Source: Podospora pseudoanserina (lineage: Eukaryota; Ascomycota; Sordariomycetes; Sordariales; Podosporaceae). From it: a DNA stretch of 64,000 nt. The DNA is taken from contig NC_085923.1 in assembly GCF_035222485.1 (NCBI RefSeq), positions 3,782,001 to 3,846,000 on the forward strand, written 5' to 3'. Every line of letters starts with the position of its first letter. Within the stretch, counting starts at the first letter, position 1. The position numbers and the translations under genes are program-made. The notes beneath the pieces were generated by a model that saw only the letters and a program-made list of their open reading frames with translations, was not told the DNA's origin and ran no database searches. Positions 31,250-41,327 of this stretch are shown here, one piece after another.

Positions 31250-33145
31250 ATGAGCGTCGGCCACCAGGATGGATCACCGTCGCCATCCTCATCTCCATGC
31301 TCTTCCAGAGCCCCGATTTCGAACTATTACCCTATAGGACATGACCTGAAGCACCCTGATGACAGATACCGCCTTGAACATGATCGGAGCTCTTTCGAAA
31401 GTCAAGGGGTGCTTTCGCCGTTGCTTCCTGGCTCTCCACACGCCACCGTGCTTCGCAGCAACAGCATTGAGATGCAAGATTCGGGGATATCAAGTCTTGA
31501 AAACGAAAGAGAGGCGCAACGTATCAACCGAAAGATGGATTTGTACCTGCTCCCCCTCCTATCGCTGCTGTATCTGTTCAACGGCCTCGACAGGGGGAAT
31601 ATTGGCAATGCGCAAACCCAAGGCTTCACGCATGACATCGGTGCCCTGCCGGATGATCTCAACCTTGCAGTGTCGCTCTTTTTCGTCACCTTTGTCCTGT
31701 TCCAGATGCCCTCGGCCGCAGTGGGACAATGGCTGGGGCCGAGCACGTGGCTGCCCATCATGATGGTACCCAGTCCTCTCCAAGTTCTGTTGTTATATGT
31801 ATACCGCCAAGGACTAACCACTCGATCAGCTCTGCTGGGGCCTCATAACCACGATTCAGGCATTTATCTGGGGAAAAGGTACGGGGCCAAAAGAAACACG
31901 AGAACCATGGCGCTGACATTGGCATTGATCACGTACTCAAGTGGCTCTGATAACGACTCGTCTCCTCATCGGTGTCTTTGAAGCTGGCTTTTACCCCACA
32001 TGCATCGTTTATCTTGGCTCTTTCTATTCCCGGTTCGACCTGGCCACGCGGATTGGACTGTTTTATGGACAGTATGCCATTGCATCTGCCTTCTCGGGGG
32101 CCCTGTGTACGTTCGCCCTCAACCCACTCCCCCGACACCGAAGCAGGACGGGGCTGACATGGACTGACTGCCACCAGCATATGCCATCTTTCAGGTCTCC
32201 CATGCCTGGCTCAAGCCATGGCAGCTTCTCTTCATCATCGAGGGGTTTCTCACCTGCGTGCTGGGAGCGGTAGCATGGTTGTGGCTACCGGCTGGACCTA
32301 GAGGCGCGTGGTTCCTGAGCCACAGCGAAAGGCAGTTTGTGGTGGACCGAGTCGGTGGCGTGGAACCCAATGCTGCCAAATACTCCAGCCTTACCCGGCG
32401 GGATCTGGTCGAGACGCTGAAGGACTGGAAGCTGTGGTTTGTGCTGGTGTTCAACATCTGCGCCAGCGTGCCCGTCACGGCTTTCTCCGTCTTCCTCCCG
32501 CTGGTTGTGCAGGGTATGGGGTACGAATCGGTCGAGGCAAACTTGGTATGTGACAAGTGCAAAGGCAAGAAGCAAGAAACGAGAAGCCTAACTCCTTCTA
32601 CATAGATGTCGGTGCCGCCAGCGGTGTGCGGGGCGGTCGGGCTCTACCTGTTCGCATCCAGCTCGGATCGGCACAGGGAGCGGGGATGGCACATTGTCGG
32701 AGCACTGGTGGTGGCGCTGGGGGGACTCGTCGGGGTGGTCGGATCGGTCAGCAACGCAGCCAAGTATGCGTCGCTGTGCGTGTTTCTTTTTGGCAGCTAC
32801 GTGCCGCCCCCGCTCACCGTGGCCTGGCTCAGCGGCAACACACCGACGGCTGGGAAGAGGGCGCTGGTGGTGGGCGCGAATGGGCTGGGAAACCTGGCGG
32901 GCGCCATCGGGTCGCAGCTCTACCGAGCCGAGTATGCACCCGGGTACAAACTGCCGCTGGTGGTGACGTTGGGATTCGTCGGTGTTGCCCTCACCGGTTA
33001 TGTAGCGTATCGTTACACACTGCGGGCGGTGAACGCGCGCAGGGCGGCCATCAGGAAATCGAAAAGCGCCGAGCAGATAGAGGCCGAGCGTGTCGACTCT
33101 GTCAGACATGCAGACCGCAAATGGGTGTTTGTATACGACCTGTAA
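31250..33145 (+). CDS. MFS transporter, Dal5/TNA1-type anion:cation symporter
   Basis: Plasma-membrane permease of the group that moves allantoate, nicotinate, pantothenate and similar organic anions. Five exons: 31250-31765, 31830-31878, 31942-32106, 32178-32545, 32606-33145. Introns are 64, 63, 71 and 60 nt, most with CTAAC or CTGAC branches; all phases agree, 545 aa. An ~100-residue Ser/His-rich cytosolic N-terminus precedes the first span (DLYLLPLLSLLYLFNGLDRGNIGNA, the family's TM1 block with DRxNIGNA). Then FFVTFVLFQMPS, LITTRLLIGVFEAGFYP and FIIEGFLTCVLGAVAWLWLP follow, then a central loop and six further spans. The C-terminus is basic and cytosolic. Exon 2 is only 49 nt. The Zn2Cys6 gene begins 0.5 kb downstream on the same strand. 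Confidence 0.9.
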
Positions 33146-33654
33146 GGTAACTGGAAGACCTGTACAGTCAGTACATACAACACAGCAGGTGGTAGGTAGC
33201 AGAATTGAACACGCCCCCACCCCCCAACATCAGGCCGGGGACATGTTGGTCAGTTCCGCGGGGTGCTGCAGTGAGGTGTGACTGCGTTATCATTTATCAC
33301 ACTGGCAGCTCTCACCTGTTTGTGCCACTGGCCGTAAGCAGGGTCTGATTGGTCCAGGACTGGCATCGGCGCAGACTACCCCACCCCCCTCAACCGCAAG
33401 TACCGCCCGGGTTGGGGCGTAACCCACACATCCCGCACGTCCTGATGGTCCCCAGGCCAAGAAGAGTGTCGTCTCCGCAGCCCGCCTAGGAAAAGCTCCA
33501 CCCTGGGCGCCCAAGCCCCCAGGAAACACTCAAGTCCACCTCTCCTCCTCCACACTGCGGGTACGTTAACCTGGAAACTCTCTCTCCTCCATCGCAGCTC
33601 CCATCTCATCCATCGGTGATCCAGTCAGTGATCCATGGTCATTTTATAACCACC
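33146..33654. promoter_or_regulatory. Promoter of the Zn2Cys6 gene
   Basis: Between the MFS stop and the regulator's ATG. GC-rich, with C-rich runs (around 33,216 and 33,384). No gene seen. Confidence 0.4.
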
Positions 33655-36629
33655 ATGCCGCGGCAATCGAAACCGCCTTCCACTTCGACTGGAAAGAAGA
33701 AGCCCGAGCTGGTCGACGGCCGCCTGCCCGTCAATCCCCGCAGAAAAAAGGTTTTGCCTGAGGAGAGGAAGCGGGTCTCCTCGGCGTGAGTTTGTTCACT
33801 TCTTTCTCTCTCCTCTCCTCTCCTCTTCTCTCCTCGCGCATTTGTCTAACATTGGCCCCGTGCTACCGCTCCAAAGTTGTAACAACTGCAATGTGCGACG
33901 GGTTAAGTGCACTGGGGAGACACCGTGCCATCAGTGCCGGAACACAAACCGCCCGTGCAAATATCCCGAGGTCGTCCCCAAGGTCACCGTTCCAAAGCTG
34001 CAATGGACAGCCTTGACAGCCCTCCAAGCATGGGCCCCGCATGCAATCGAGCTGAAGCGTCAGCTCGAGGCCGGCGAGCTTGTCCGGAAGATCACTCATG
34101 AGGATGGTCGGGTAGAGTACCAGCCCGCGAGTGAGCTGCCGCCGCTGCCCGAGCTTTCACATTTCCAAGACGAGGTGTCGCCTGAAGACGTTGTCAATGC
34201 TGAGTCGTCACGGCCGCCGTTACCACCAGCCCCGGCACCGCAAACAGCGGCACCACTGCCGCAACCACCAACACCCCGTCAGCAGCAGCAGCAGGAGCAG
34301 CACCACCACTACCTCCTCCAACAACCACAACAACAACAACAACGACAGCAGCAGCAGCAGCAGCAGCACCATCAACATCATATAGCGGAGCACCAACACC
34401 GGGAGAGGCCGCCGCTGGGTGAATCACCGCAAACTGGGGACAAGCTGGACAAGATTCGCTCGGCATCACCCTCAACTTCATCCATCTTGAGTAAACGGTC
34501 GGATTTTTATCTCAGCACCAGCACTGGCTTTGATCCTCGAAGTGACGAAGGACGCATGCTGGCCGACTCAACTGGCACAAGTCGATACTTGGGGGCGTCA
34601 TCCGGAGCAACATTCCTTGACAACATCAAGAACATGATCACCCTGACCACCCCCTTAGCAGCCCTGATCTCCAAGGGACCCGAGCACATGTTTTCACAAA
34701 CTACTGGAAGGTACCAAACCGACGATTCCCGTGCCTTGCTTGGGCCGCCTTTGATGGACCCAGTCCGACACCTACCTCCAGCCCCCGACATGGCCAAGCT
34801 GCTGGACGAGGTCCGCTACTTCATCCAAGACGGGACCACTGACGACTTGTTCCCAAGTGGCGGCATCATGTTCTGGTCGTTCCCGACCTTCACTGATCTC
34901 TCGGCCCTGGGTACCGCTCGTCGAGACCGAATCGTGACCGCTCATGGAGAGCAATATCTCCAAGTGCCCCGGGATGACGAACAGCGAACCCCGCTCGCAC
35001 TGACCTTTGCCGCGTTTGCTTTCAACAGCCTTCTCGGCCTTGCAGGCAAAGACTCTCGCGTCAATGGCCGTCTGGGTGAAGACTTCTATGCCACCTCGCG
35101 CCATCTACTGGGAGACCCCTGGGACTTCGGCACCTCCACCATCAAGGAAGCCGCCGTCATGGGCCTATTGGCGCTCTACCTTGTTGAGATCAACAGACGT
35201 GACAATGCGCATCTCTGGGTGAAACACGCCATGCACGTTTGCGAAGTTCGTGGAATCCATCGCGGCTACACCGACGATGAGGCCGAAGTCAGAACGTTCT
35301 GGACACTCTACATTATTGACTCGTATGCTCCACGGCTCCTTTTTCTCGCATGACGCTGGAGCACTTCCACTGACACTCTTCCAGGTGGCTGAGCTGCTTA
35401 CTGGGACGCACGCCATCAATCCCGGATGATGGCATCTCACTTCGGCCCCCCCGAGAATGCCCGTAAGCACTCCCATGTTCTCTTGCATTATGATGTCCTC
35501 TCACATCTGTCTTGTAGCCATTTTCCATCTCCCGTCGGCCTGAAGGCCCATCTGGAACTGTCCCGCATCACTCACAAGATCATTTATAATGGCTTGCGCA
35601 GACAGTCAGATGGCAAGAAGCCCGAAGATCGAAGGGCCAGGGCGGAATCCCACGTCAAACGATCCCTCGAAAGTCTGAAAAAATGGCTGAAGGCCCTCCC
35701 TCCTGCTCTTCAACTCCCTCCGGATGCCCACACAAAACTGCATCTTCCCAATAGCTTGACGACCGAGGAAGTTCCCTCCGGGTTCGGTCGCGATCGTGCA
35801 TGTTGGTCACTGCACATGTCATACAATCAGGTAAGTTCTCATTGACGACAAGACTTCGCAGTTGCTGACACTCTGCCATCAGCTCATCATCCTCACCGTT
35901 CGTCCTGTGATTCTAACAGCAGTGCGGAAAGCCATTGCTAGCCTCGTCAGTACAGGACAGATGTTTAATATCTACGACAACGCCCTGGTGGAAGAGATTC
36001 GCTGGTGTACGGATGCGGCGCAATCCAATCTTCGCCTCGGATGGCTGATGCGCCAAAACAGCCCGCATGGCAGGTTGCTGGTGCAGGATCTGCACCACAT
36101 TTTCAATGCTGCCGTCTTCCTCACCATGTACCAGCTCGTCTTTGTTAATGTTCGGACGCAGCTGGTGGCTGATGTGGACTGGGCCATTGATGTCTTCAAA
36201 CAGGAGCAGGAGACAGGCTGTGCATATGCCAAGGATTGCTTCGAGGTCCTGCGCGACCTCAGGTTCCTTGTCAGCGAGCTACGGGACTGGATTCATAACC
36301 AGACCGAGAAGGAGAAGCTCTGGGACGACGACGGGGCGTTGAAGAATTATCTGGGCGCCATGACGGCGCCTCGCAACAACAACACTTCCAAGACAGACCT
36401 TGGTGCAGATGTGCCGATGCATGACGTCCAATTCGAGGGCCGCCCCATCAAGCAAGCCCACGGCTTCAAGAAGGGGTACGCAAGGAGGATCTGGGACACG
36501 CTAACGTCCTGGCTCCTGTTGGAGGACAACTCCAATGAGGGTGACGGTGGTGGAGAATGTTTTGTGTTTCTTTCCAGTTCCAGTTCAGATACCAACTCAA
36601 ACTGTTCGTTCCCCCTCGGAGGATACTAG
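33655..36629 (+). CDS. Zn2Cys6 transcription factor with polyglutamine tract
   Basis: Nuclear fungal regulator. Five exons: 33655-33785, 33877-35322, 35385-35462, 35518-35830, 35883-36629. Introns are 91, 62, 55 and 52 nt, all in phase, 904 aa. The binuclear cluster is CNNCNVRRVKC then TGETPCHQCRNTNRPC (spacing C-2-C-6-C-5-C-2-C-6-C), about residues 45-71, and is split by intron 1 just before the first Cys. A basic stretch (NPRRKKVLPEERKR) precedes it. A Gln/His-rich tract (about 34,276-34,390) follows. The fungal-specific regulatory domain runs from about residue 350 on, with WTLYIIDSWLSCLLGR and PSIPDD. The C-terminus has a Ser-rich end. It is a candidate local regulator of the adjacent MFS gene; that is inference from position only. 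Confidence 0.9.
34276..34377 (+). repeat. CAG/CAA-rich microsatellite coding polyQ/H
   Basis: Imperfect CAG/CAA triplet run with CAC/CAT interruptions inside exon 2 of the Zn2Cys6 gene. Encodes mostly Gln with some His. Length polymorphism between isolates is likely for such tracts. Confidence 0.85.
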
Positions 36630-36997
36630 TACAGAGGTCAAGCGATGCAAGCCTTCTTTTTCTGTCTTTTCAGCGTTTTCTTTTTGGACTTTTTATATAC
36701 ACCTCTATATATACGGTGGTTTGAGTCACCGTGGTTCGTTCCTCTACCGGACGCCATGCAGAGAAAAAGGGGGCCGTGACGGGCACATTGTTTTGTTTCT
36801 TTACCTTACGAGTAATGAACGATTGACGAATATTTCCGCAGCCTTCTAGGGCGAGCCATGAATATGTACCCGAGTATGTCGCACAGATATCATTCTTTCT
36901 TTTGCGTAACAGGGCGAGAATGTGTCAGCAACTGAGTCGCAACTTGGGCAGATAGCAGAGTTCTGTTTTTAATTCTACCGCATCAAGGTTATGTCAA
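36630..36997. other. 3' intergenic stretch
   Basis: 3' UTR region of the regulator; AT-rich with TTTATATACACC-type sequence near 36,690-36,715. Nothing else recognised. Confidence 0.4.
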
Positions 36998-38480
36998 CTA
37001 TGTTGCAAGTCCCCAAAAAATGTTGCTCTCTTCCTTCACCAGATATTGCACCTGCTTTGCAATGTTTGTCACGGTCCACTCGCCTTTTTCGGCAATATAT
37101 GCGTCGACCAAGCCACCAGCAACCCATTTGAAAAGAATGTTCTTGGTGGTCACCACAACCTGTCCTTTGTTGAAACTGTTACCCCCGGAGTGGCTTGAAG
37201 CAGGTCTTCTGCCCCGTTCCTCACTCTCTCGGTGTTGAAGGCGGCCCGCCAAGCTCGTATAACTTGGAACGGGTCGCTATCTTCCTCGTATGAGTCTTGC
37301 GATCGACGCTATCCTCCAACAGTAGTTTTCGAAGTAACTTATTGTTGGAGATCTTGGCCGTGTCTGTTAACATCACAATCTTGGTGGTTGATGACAGGCA
37401 CTTTGCCGTTAGAACAGCAGATAACGGCCTGGTCTTGTTTACCACGGCGCCAGATGGCGAGAGACTATCTGAGCCGATAAGGAATATATCTACCGCTGTC
37501 TTTGGCCCAGACCTGGACAGAGAGGCAATCGAGGCCGAGGTATCGGGTACAGTGTAGTTTTGTGGGGTCTTCCAGGGGATTGAAAAGGCGCTAAGAGAGA
37601 AGAGGAGAGGGAGACGCCTTCAAAGAGCGGTCGGGTTTCCAAGACGTTGAGCTCAATGATGTACTGGGTAGAGACGGAGGATAAAACGGCCAGGATGGTG
37701 GAAGAAGACGAGAGGGTGAGGATCGAGAGGTCGTCTCTGCCGAAAAAGGACGAGCGAATGTATGACACAAACGACGTTGTGATATCACCCAAGAGCTGAG
37801 TCGTAGAAAGAGAAGGGTGTTGTATGGTAGACAAGACCGCCATTCTCAGATCATGCGCAGAAGTGTTGGAGTCCGCATCAAATTAGGCTTTGATCTCTGA
37901 TCACCTGGCCAGGAGAACGCTTGTTATGGCTGCTCCCATGCTTGGCCGCCCATTTTCGGAGAGATGCCAGCCTGCGGTGCGGATAAGGTTCCAGTCCAAA
38001 ATCTCGAGCGAGGCTGCAACATCATCCAGGGTTTTGACTGCCATGGTGGCAAGCTCTCTAGCTCCGCTCTCTTGATCAGTGGCCAACTTGGTCAACCCAC
38101 CGGCCAAAACTCCAGCTGCCTGTGGCCCAAAGTCGGCTTCAAAGTACACCCGTCGGAGGCTTTCTGCAAGCTTTGGAACGCCGTTGAGAGACGGGTTGGT
38201 AATGACTTCGTCAGCATCATACCAACCCCACCCCTCGTTTTCCCAGGTCAGTCTTAATGGATTGTTCGTCACCAGGATTGCGTAGGCAGAACCTTAACGG
38301 AAAGATAGTCCACTCCCGCTTGACTGTGGAGTCACGGAAGGTGTAGCTCTTACCATGACGAAGGAGTATCAGGTTGGAGGGTGTAACGATTGTCCCTTCC
38401 GAGATCTAGCGCCATGCTGCATGAGCGGCGATGGGTCATTGGGTTCGATAGTGTGACAAGGGCTGGATATCAGGACTTAG
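36998..38480 (-). pseudogene. Decayed NUDIX plus IF2B-like domain gene
   Basis: Remnant of a fungal two-domain gene: an N-terminal NUDIX hydrolase-like part and a C-terminal eIF2B alpha/beta/delta-like part. Seen on the minus strand, 5' to 3': IEPNDPSPL (about 38,440), a stop TAG at 38,406-38,408, VTPSNLILLRHGKSYTFRD to KREWTIFP (about 38,390-38,310), LTWENEGWGWYDADEV, LAESLRRVYFEADFG and SMGAAITSVLL (38,250-37,905), then LLGDITTSFVSY to ETRPLFEG (37,840-37,620), VDIFLIGSDSLSPSGAVVNKT (about 37,490-37,430) and a C-terminal VVVTTKNILFKWV block. Block order matches the family, but the frame changes at least three times (near 38,425, 38,275 and 37,600) and the first ~55 residues are missing, lost into the AT-rich border. 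No start codon or intron arrangement restores one frame. Confidence 0.75.
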
Positions 38481-38583
38481 AACAGTAGTTAAACTTAGTT
38501 AATGATCTACAATGGCCTCGAAGTCCTCAACGAAAAAAAAAAAGGTCTAAAAATATAAATAGATGTAGTGGTTTGGGGTGCGG

Positions 38584-38930
38584 CCACAGGCCTGAGGGTT
38601 TGAGTAAGGAAGTGGGGGCTCTCGGAGGATTCGGGGGTTCAGGGGTCATGTATATAAGCGGTCTGCTTCGGGCATTCTATTTTAGACAGGACATCGACTT
38701 TTATTTCTTCATATTTTTGTGCCTTGCACGCGTGCAGGCAATTCTGGCCCTCTGATCAGGCCGATCAGGTGCTTATTATGTGGTCTGCGAGCCTATAGAG
38801 TCTTTTCTTTGTCCTACGTGGAGTGCGGCCTGCGAGCGAGCCACTGTCACGCAGGTGTGTTCATTCAGAGACCCTGTTGAGGGTATATTTGTGGTGTTGT
38901 GGTTAGTTTGTGTGTTTTCTCACTATTTCA
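38584..38930 (+). repeat. Left arm of the fold-back element
   Basis: Inverted copy of 39,228-39,570. Normal GC content, in contrast to the core. Confidence 0.8.
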
Positions 38931-39227
38931 GTAGAAGATCATATAATTTAACTATGATATAAGCTATTATTTAATGAATATATTATATTACTTTTTTTTA
39001 AAATAAAATTTAAATATAAATTAAAATTAGATTTGTAATTACAGCTAAAAATCTTTAAATTTACTAAGATATTTAGGCTTAATAGCTTAAATAATTTTTT
39101 TAGCGTGGTTGTTATAAAAATAATTTTATAACTTTAAATTCAATCTTTGTTTAAAATGAACTTCTTTATTTATTTTAGGTAAATTTATTACTTTTTTTAT
39201 TCAATAACTTTTCATTTTTATTAATAT

Positions 39228-39570
39228 TGAAATGGTGAGAAAACACACAAATACAACCAAGACACCACAAATATACCCTTAACAGGTCCCTAAATGAATA
39301 CACCTACGTGACAGTGGCTCGCTCGCAGGCCGCACTTCACGCAGGACAAAGAAAAGACATTATGGGCTTGCAGGCCACATAATAAGCACCGGAATAGCCT
39401 GATCAGAGAGCCAGGATTGCTTGCACGCATCAAGGCACAAGATTTGAAGAAATAAAGTCGATGTCATATATAAAATAGAATGTGAGGAGCAGACAGCTTA
39501 TATAATGACCCCTGAACTCTCCGAATCCTCCGAGAGCCCCACTTCCTCACTCATATCCTCAGGCCTGTGG
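39228..39570 (-). repeat. Right arm of the fold-back element
   Basis: Inverted copy of 38,584-38,930. Its outer end abuts the terminal bases of an LTR fragment (39,571 on) with no bases between. Confidence 0.8.
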
Positions 39571-40177
39571 TGTGACGAACTCCTATCCAGAACCTCTGAA
39601 AGGGACACTAGTTAAAGGCACTTCTGAACAATCCTGGTTCGGTACATCAAACAGTGTACAACAATGGCTTGTTTCAATCACAACAGTCTAGATACCAATG
39701 ATTGTGACTTATATTGCATACTGCGGAACTGTTTATCTACACTAGCCAGTTCCTCCGTATATATATAGACCTTGGGACCGTGGACCGTTGACTTACAGAC
39801 GGTCCTCGGTCCACTCCTGATTGGCCGATACTGGACCGTGGACCGTGAGCCCCGCCGCGGTCCCCCGTCCCCATCTTATTGGTCCGTTCCATCCTCCTGG
39901 ACCGTGAACCCCGCTCGATCGCTCGATCCAGCCCTGATTGGTTCTCGTGGCCCCACTGTCTCCGAAAACCGTGACATGTGGCTGCACCCAAAACCAGTAA
40001 GTGTGGTGGGCCTGCTCGCTCCTAGATATCCATGTCTGCCCTGCTTGTTGCTCCATCTGGCCTGTGCTCCTTCTTCCTGCTCTCCCATTGGCCGCAGCCC
40101 TGTCCTCAGCCCTGTCCTCAGCCTCGGTCCTTTCTAACTCTAACCTAGTATTCTGCGCTAGATAGTATGCCATTACA
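39571..40177 (-). repeat. Reverse-oriented LTR fragment with a divergent U3
   Basis: The first ~205 bp (39,571-39,775) are an inverted, clearly homologous copy of the R/U5 half of the chromovirus LTRs at 40,879 and 47,910, starting exactly at the LTR terminus TGTGACGAAC. The remainder (about 39,776-40,140) is GC-rich, holds repeated GGACCGTGGACCGT-type units and CCAAT-like boxes, and does not resemble the neighbouring LTR's U3. The outer boundary near 40,177 is uncertain. Interpreted as a fossil LTR of a related subfamily. Confidence 0.65.
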
Positions 40178-40878
40178 TTTATTAGAATAAAAAAGCTTAA
40201 TAATTTATAATATATAATTAGAAATAAATTTAAATAATAATTAACTATTAGCAAGGTTAATTGTCCTAATTTTGAACCCTCAAATAAAATATAAAATTAA
40301 TTTTACATAATTATTAATTTTATTAATATTATATTCGGATATATTAAGGGAGAAGATAGACATTTTATTAAGTTTTTATAAAAGTTTTAAAATAGTTATA
40401 TATATAAATATAGTAATTAAACTATTAAAAGTAGAATATACGGAGTATAGCTAAAAGTAAAGAGATAAAAATAAAATAAAAAAGTTTAAAAATAATTTTC
40501 TTACAAAGATTTAAAACATTTATTATTGTTAACATAAGAGCTATAAAACAATAAAGCAAATCTCTTTATAGTATATAATTATTATTTTCAATTACAAAAA
40601 AATTATATACAATAAACACTAAATAGTCAGGCTTAAATAGTAGTTTAATATAGCTAGTAACTTAGAAAAATATCGGAAACTACAACCTATATGCAACTTA
40701 GCGGTTTATGTACTAGAGGCTTAATGCAGCTATGAGATAACAATGTCTCATTGTGATGGCATTTTCTAGGTACCTATCTACCAGGTGGGCAAACTATCAA
40801 GAGGAGGGAGCTAAAGAATGAAAAGATTAAACTTGAGCAAAACCGACATGACTTACAAAAAGACATTTTGAGGGTAAG
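40178..40878. other. AT-rich RIP-type sequence and short unique flank
   Basis: 40,178-40,740 is extremely AT-rich with no coding potential, consistent with RIP-eroded repeat. 40,741-40,873 returns to normal composition and is the insertion flank of the LTR element; it contains a plus-strand frame rich in Lys/Glu/Leu (RRELKNEKIKLEQNRHDLQ), perhaps a fragment of a coiled-coil gene. Bases 40,874-40,878 (GTAAG) are the target duplication. Confidence 0.55.
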
Positions 40879-41327
40879 TGTCACAGTTAACCCAACAGCA
40901 GGCCGCGCCACATGTGGGGCGCAGGACGCCCCTAACTTATCGTTAAGGAGGTCAGGGGATGACCAATCAGGGGTAAGCAGAAGCGCTATGGCGCCAAGGC
41001 TCATGAGCACTCTGCAGGATGCAATGTGCTAGGAGTGATCAGAGGGATAGCACGACGAGCACTTCGCAGGATGCAATATACTAGGAGTGATCGGAGCCGT
41101 AGTAGGGCAAGCACCTTACGGTCCTAAGGTCTATATATACGGAGGAACTGGCCGGTATAGATAGACAATTCCGCAGTATATAATATAAGTTATAATCGTT
41201 AGTATTTAGACTATTGTGATAGAGATAAGCCGTTATTATATACTATTTAGCTATACCGGACTAAGATTGTTTAGAAGTACCTTTAATTAGTGTCCCTTTT
41301 AGAGGTTTTGGATAGGGGTTCGTTACA
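40879..41327 (+). repeat. 5' LTR of the chromovirus fossil
   Basis: 449 bp. Starts TGTCACAGTTAACC. Carries a TATATATA-type box near 41,130 ahead of the R region. The U3 half is nearly identical to the 3' LTR, while the R/U5 half is visibly AT-shifted. Confidence 0.92.

Larger units (their letters stand above)
38584..39570. mobile_element. Fold-back (long inverted repeat) element, ~1 kb
   Basis: Left arm 38,584-38,930 and right arm about 39,228-39,570 are inverted copies, roughly 85-90% identical by eye over ~345 bp, with small indels. Both arms start at the outside with CCACAGGCCTGAGG and end inside next to GTGTGTTTTCTCAC. The core (38,931-39,227) is extremely AT-rich and non-coding. Each arm has a TATATAAG box (near 38,653 and on the opposite strand near 39,498) pointing inwards. 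No transposase is visible, so it is a non-autonomous fold-back/MITE-like element, or two inverted copies of one repeat. No target duplication could be confirmed. Confidence 0.75.

Noticed and set aside
38584-39570. Reading the fold-back arms as two LTRs of a DIRS-like element
   Set aside because: No tyrosine recombinase, reverse transcriptase or internal complementary region is visible in the AT-rich core.
40774-41010. 78-codon minus-strand frame spanning the LTR start
   Set aside because: It crosses the boundary between flank and LTR, so it cannot be an old gene.
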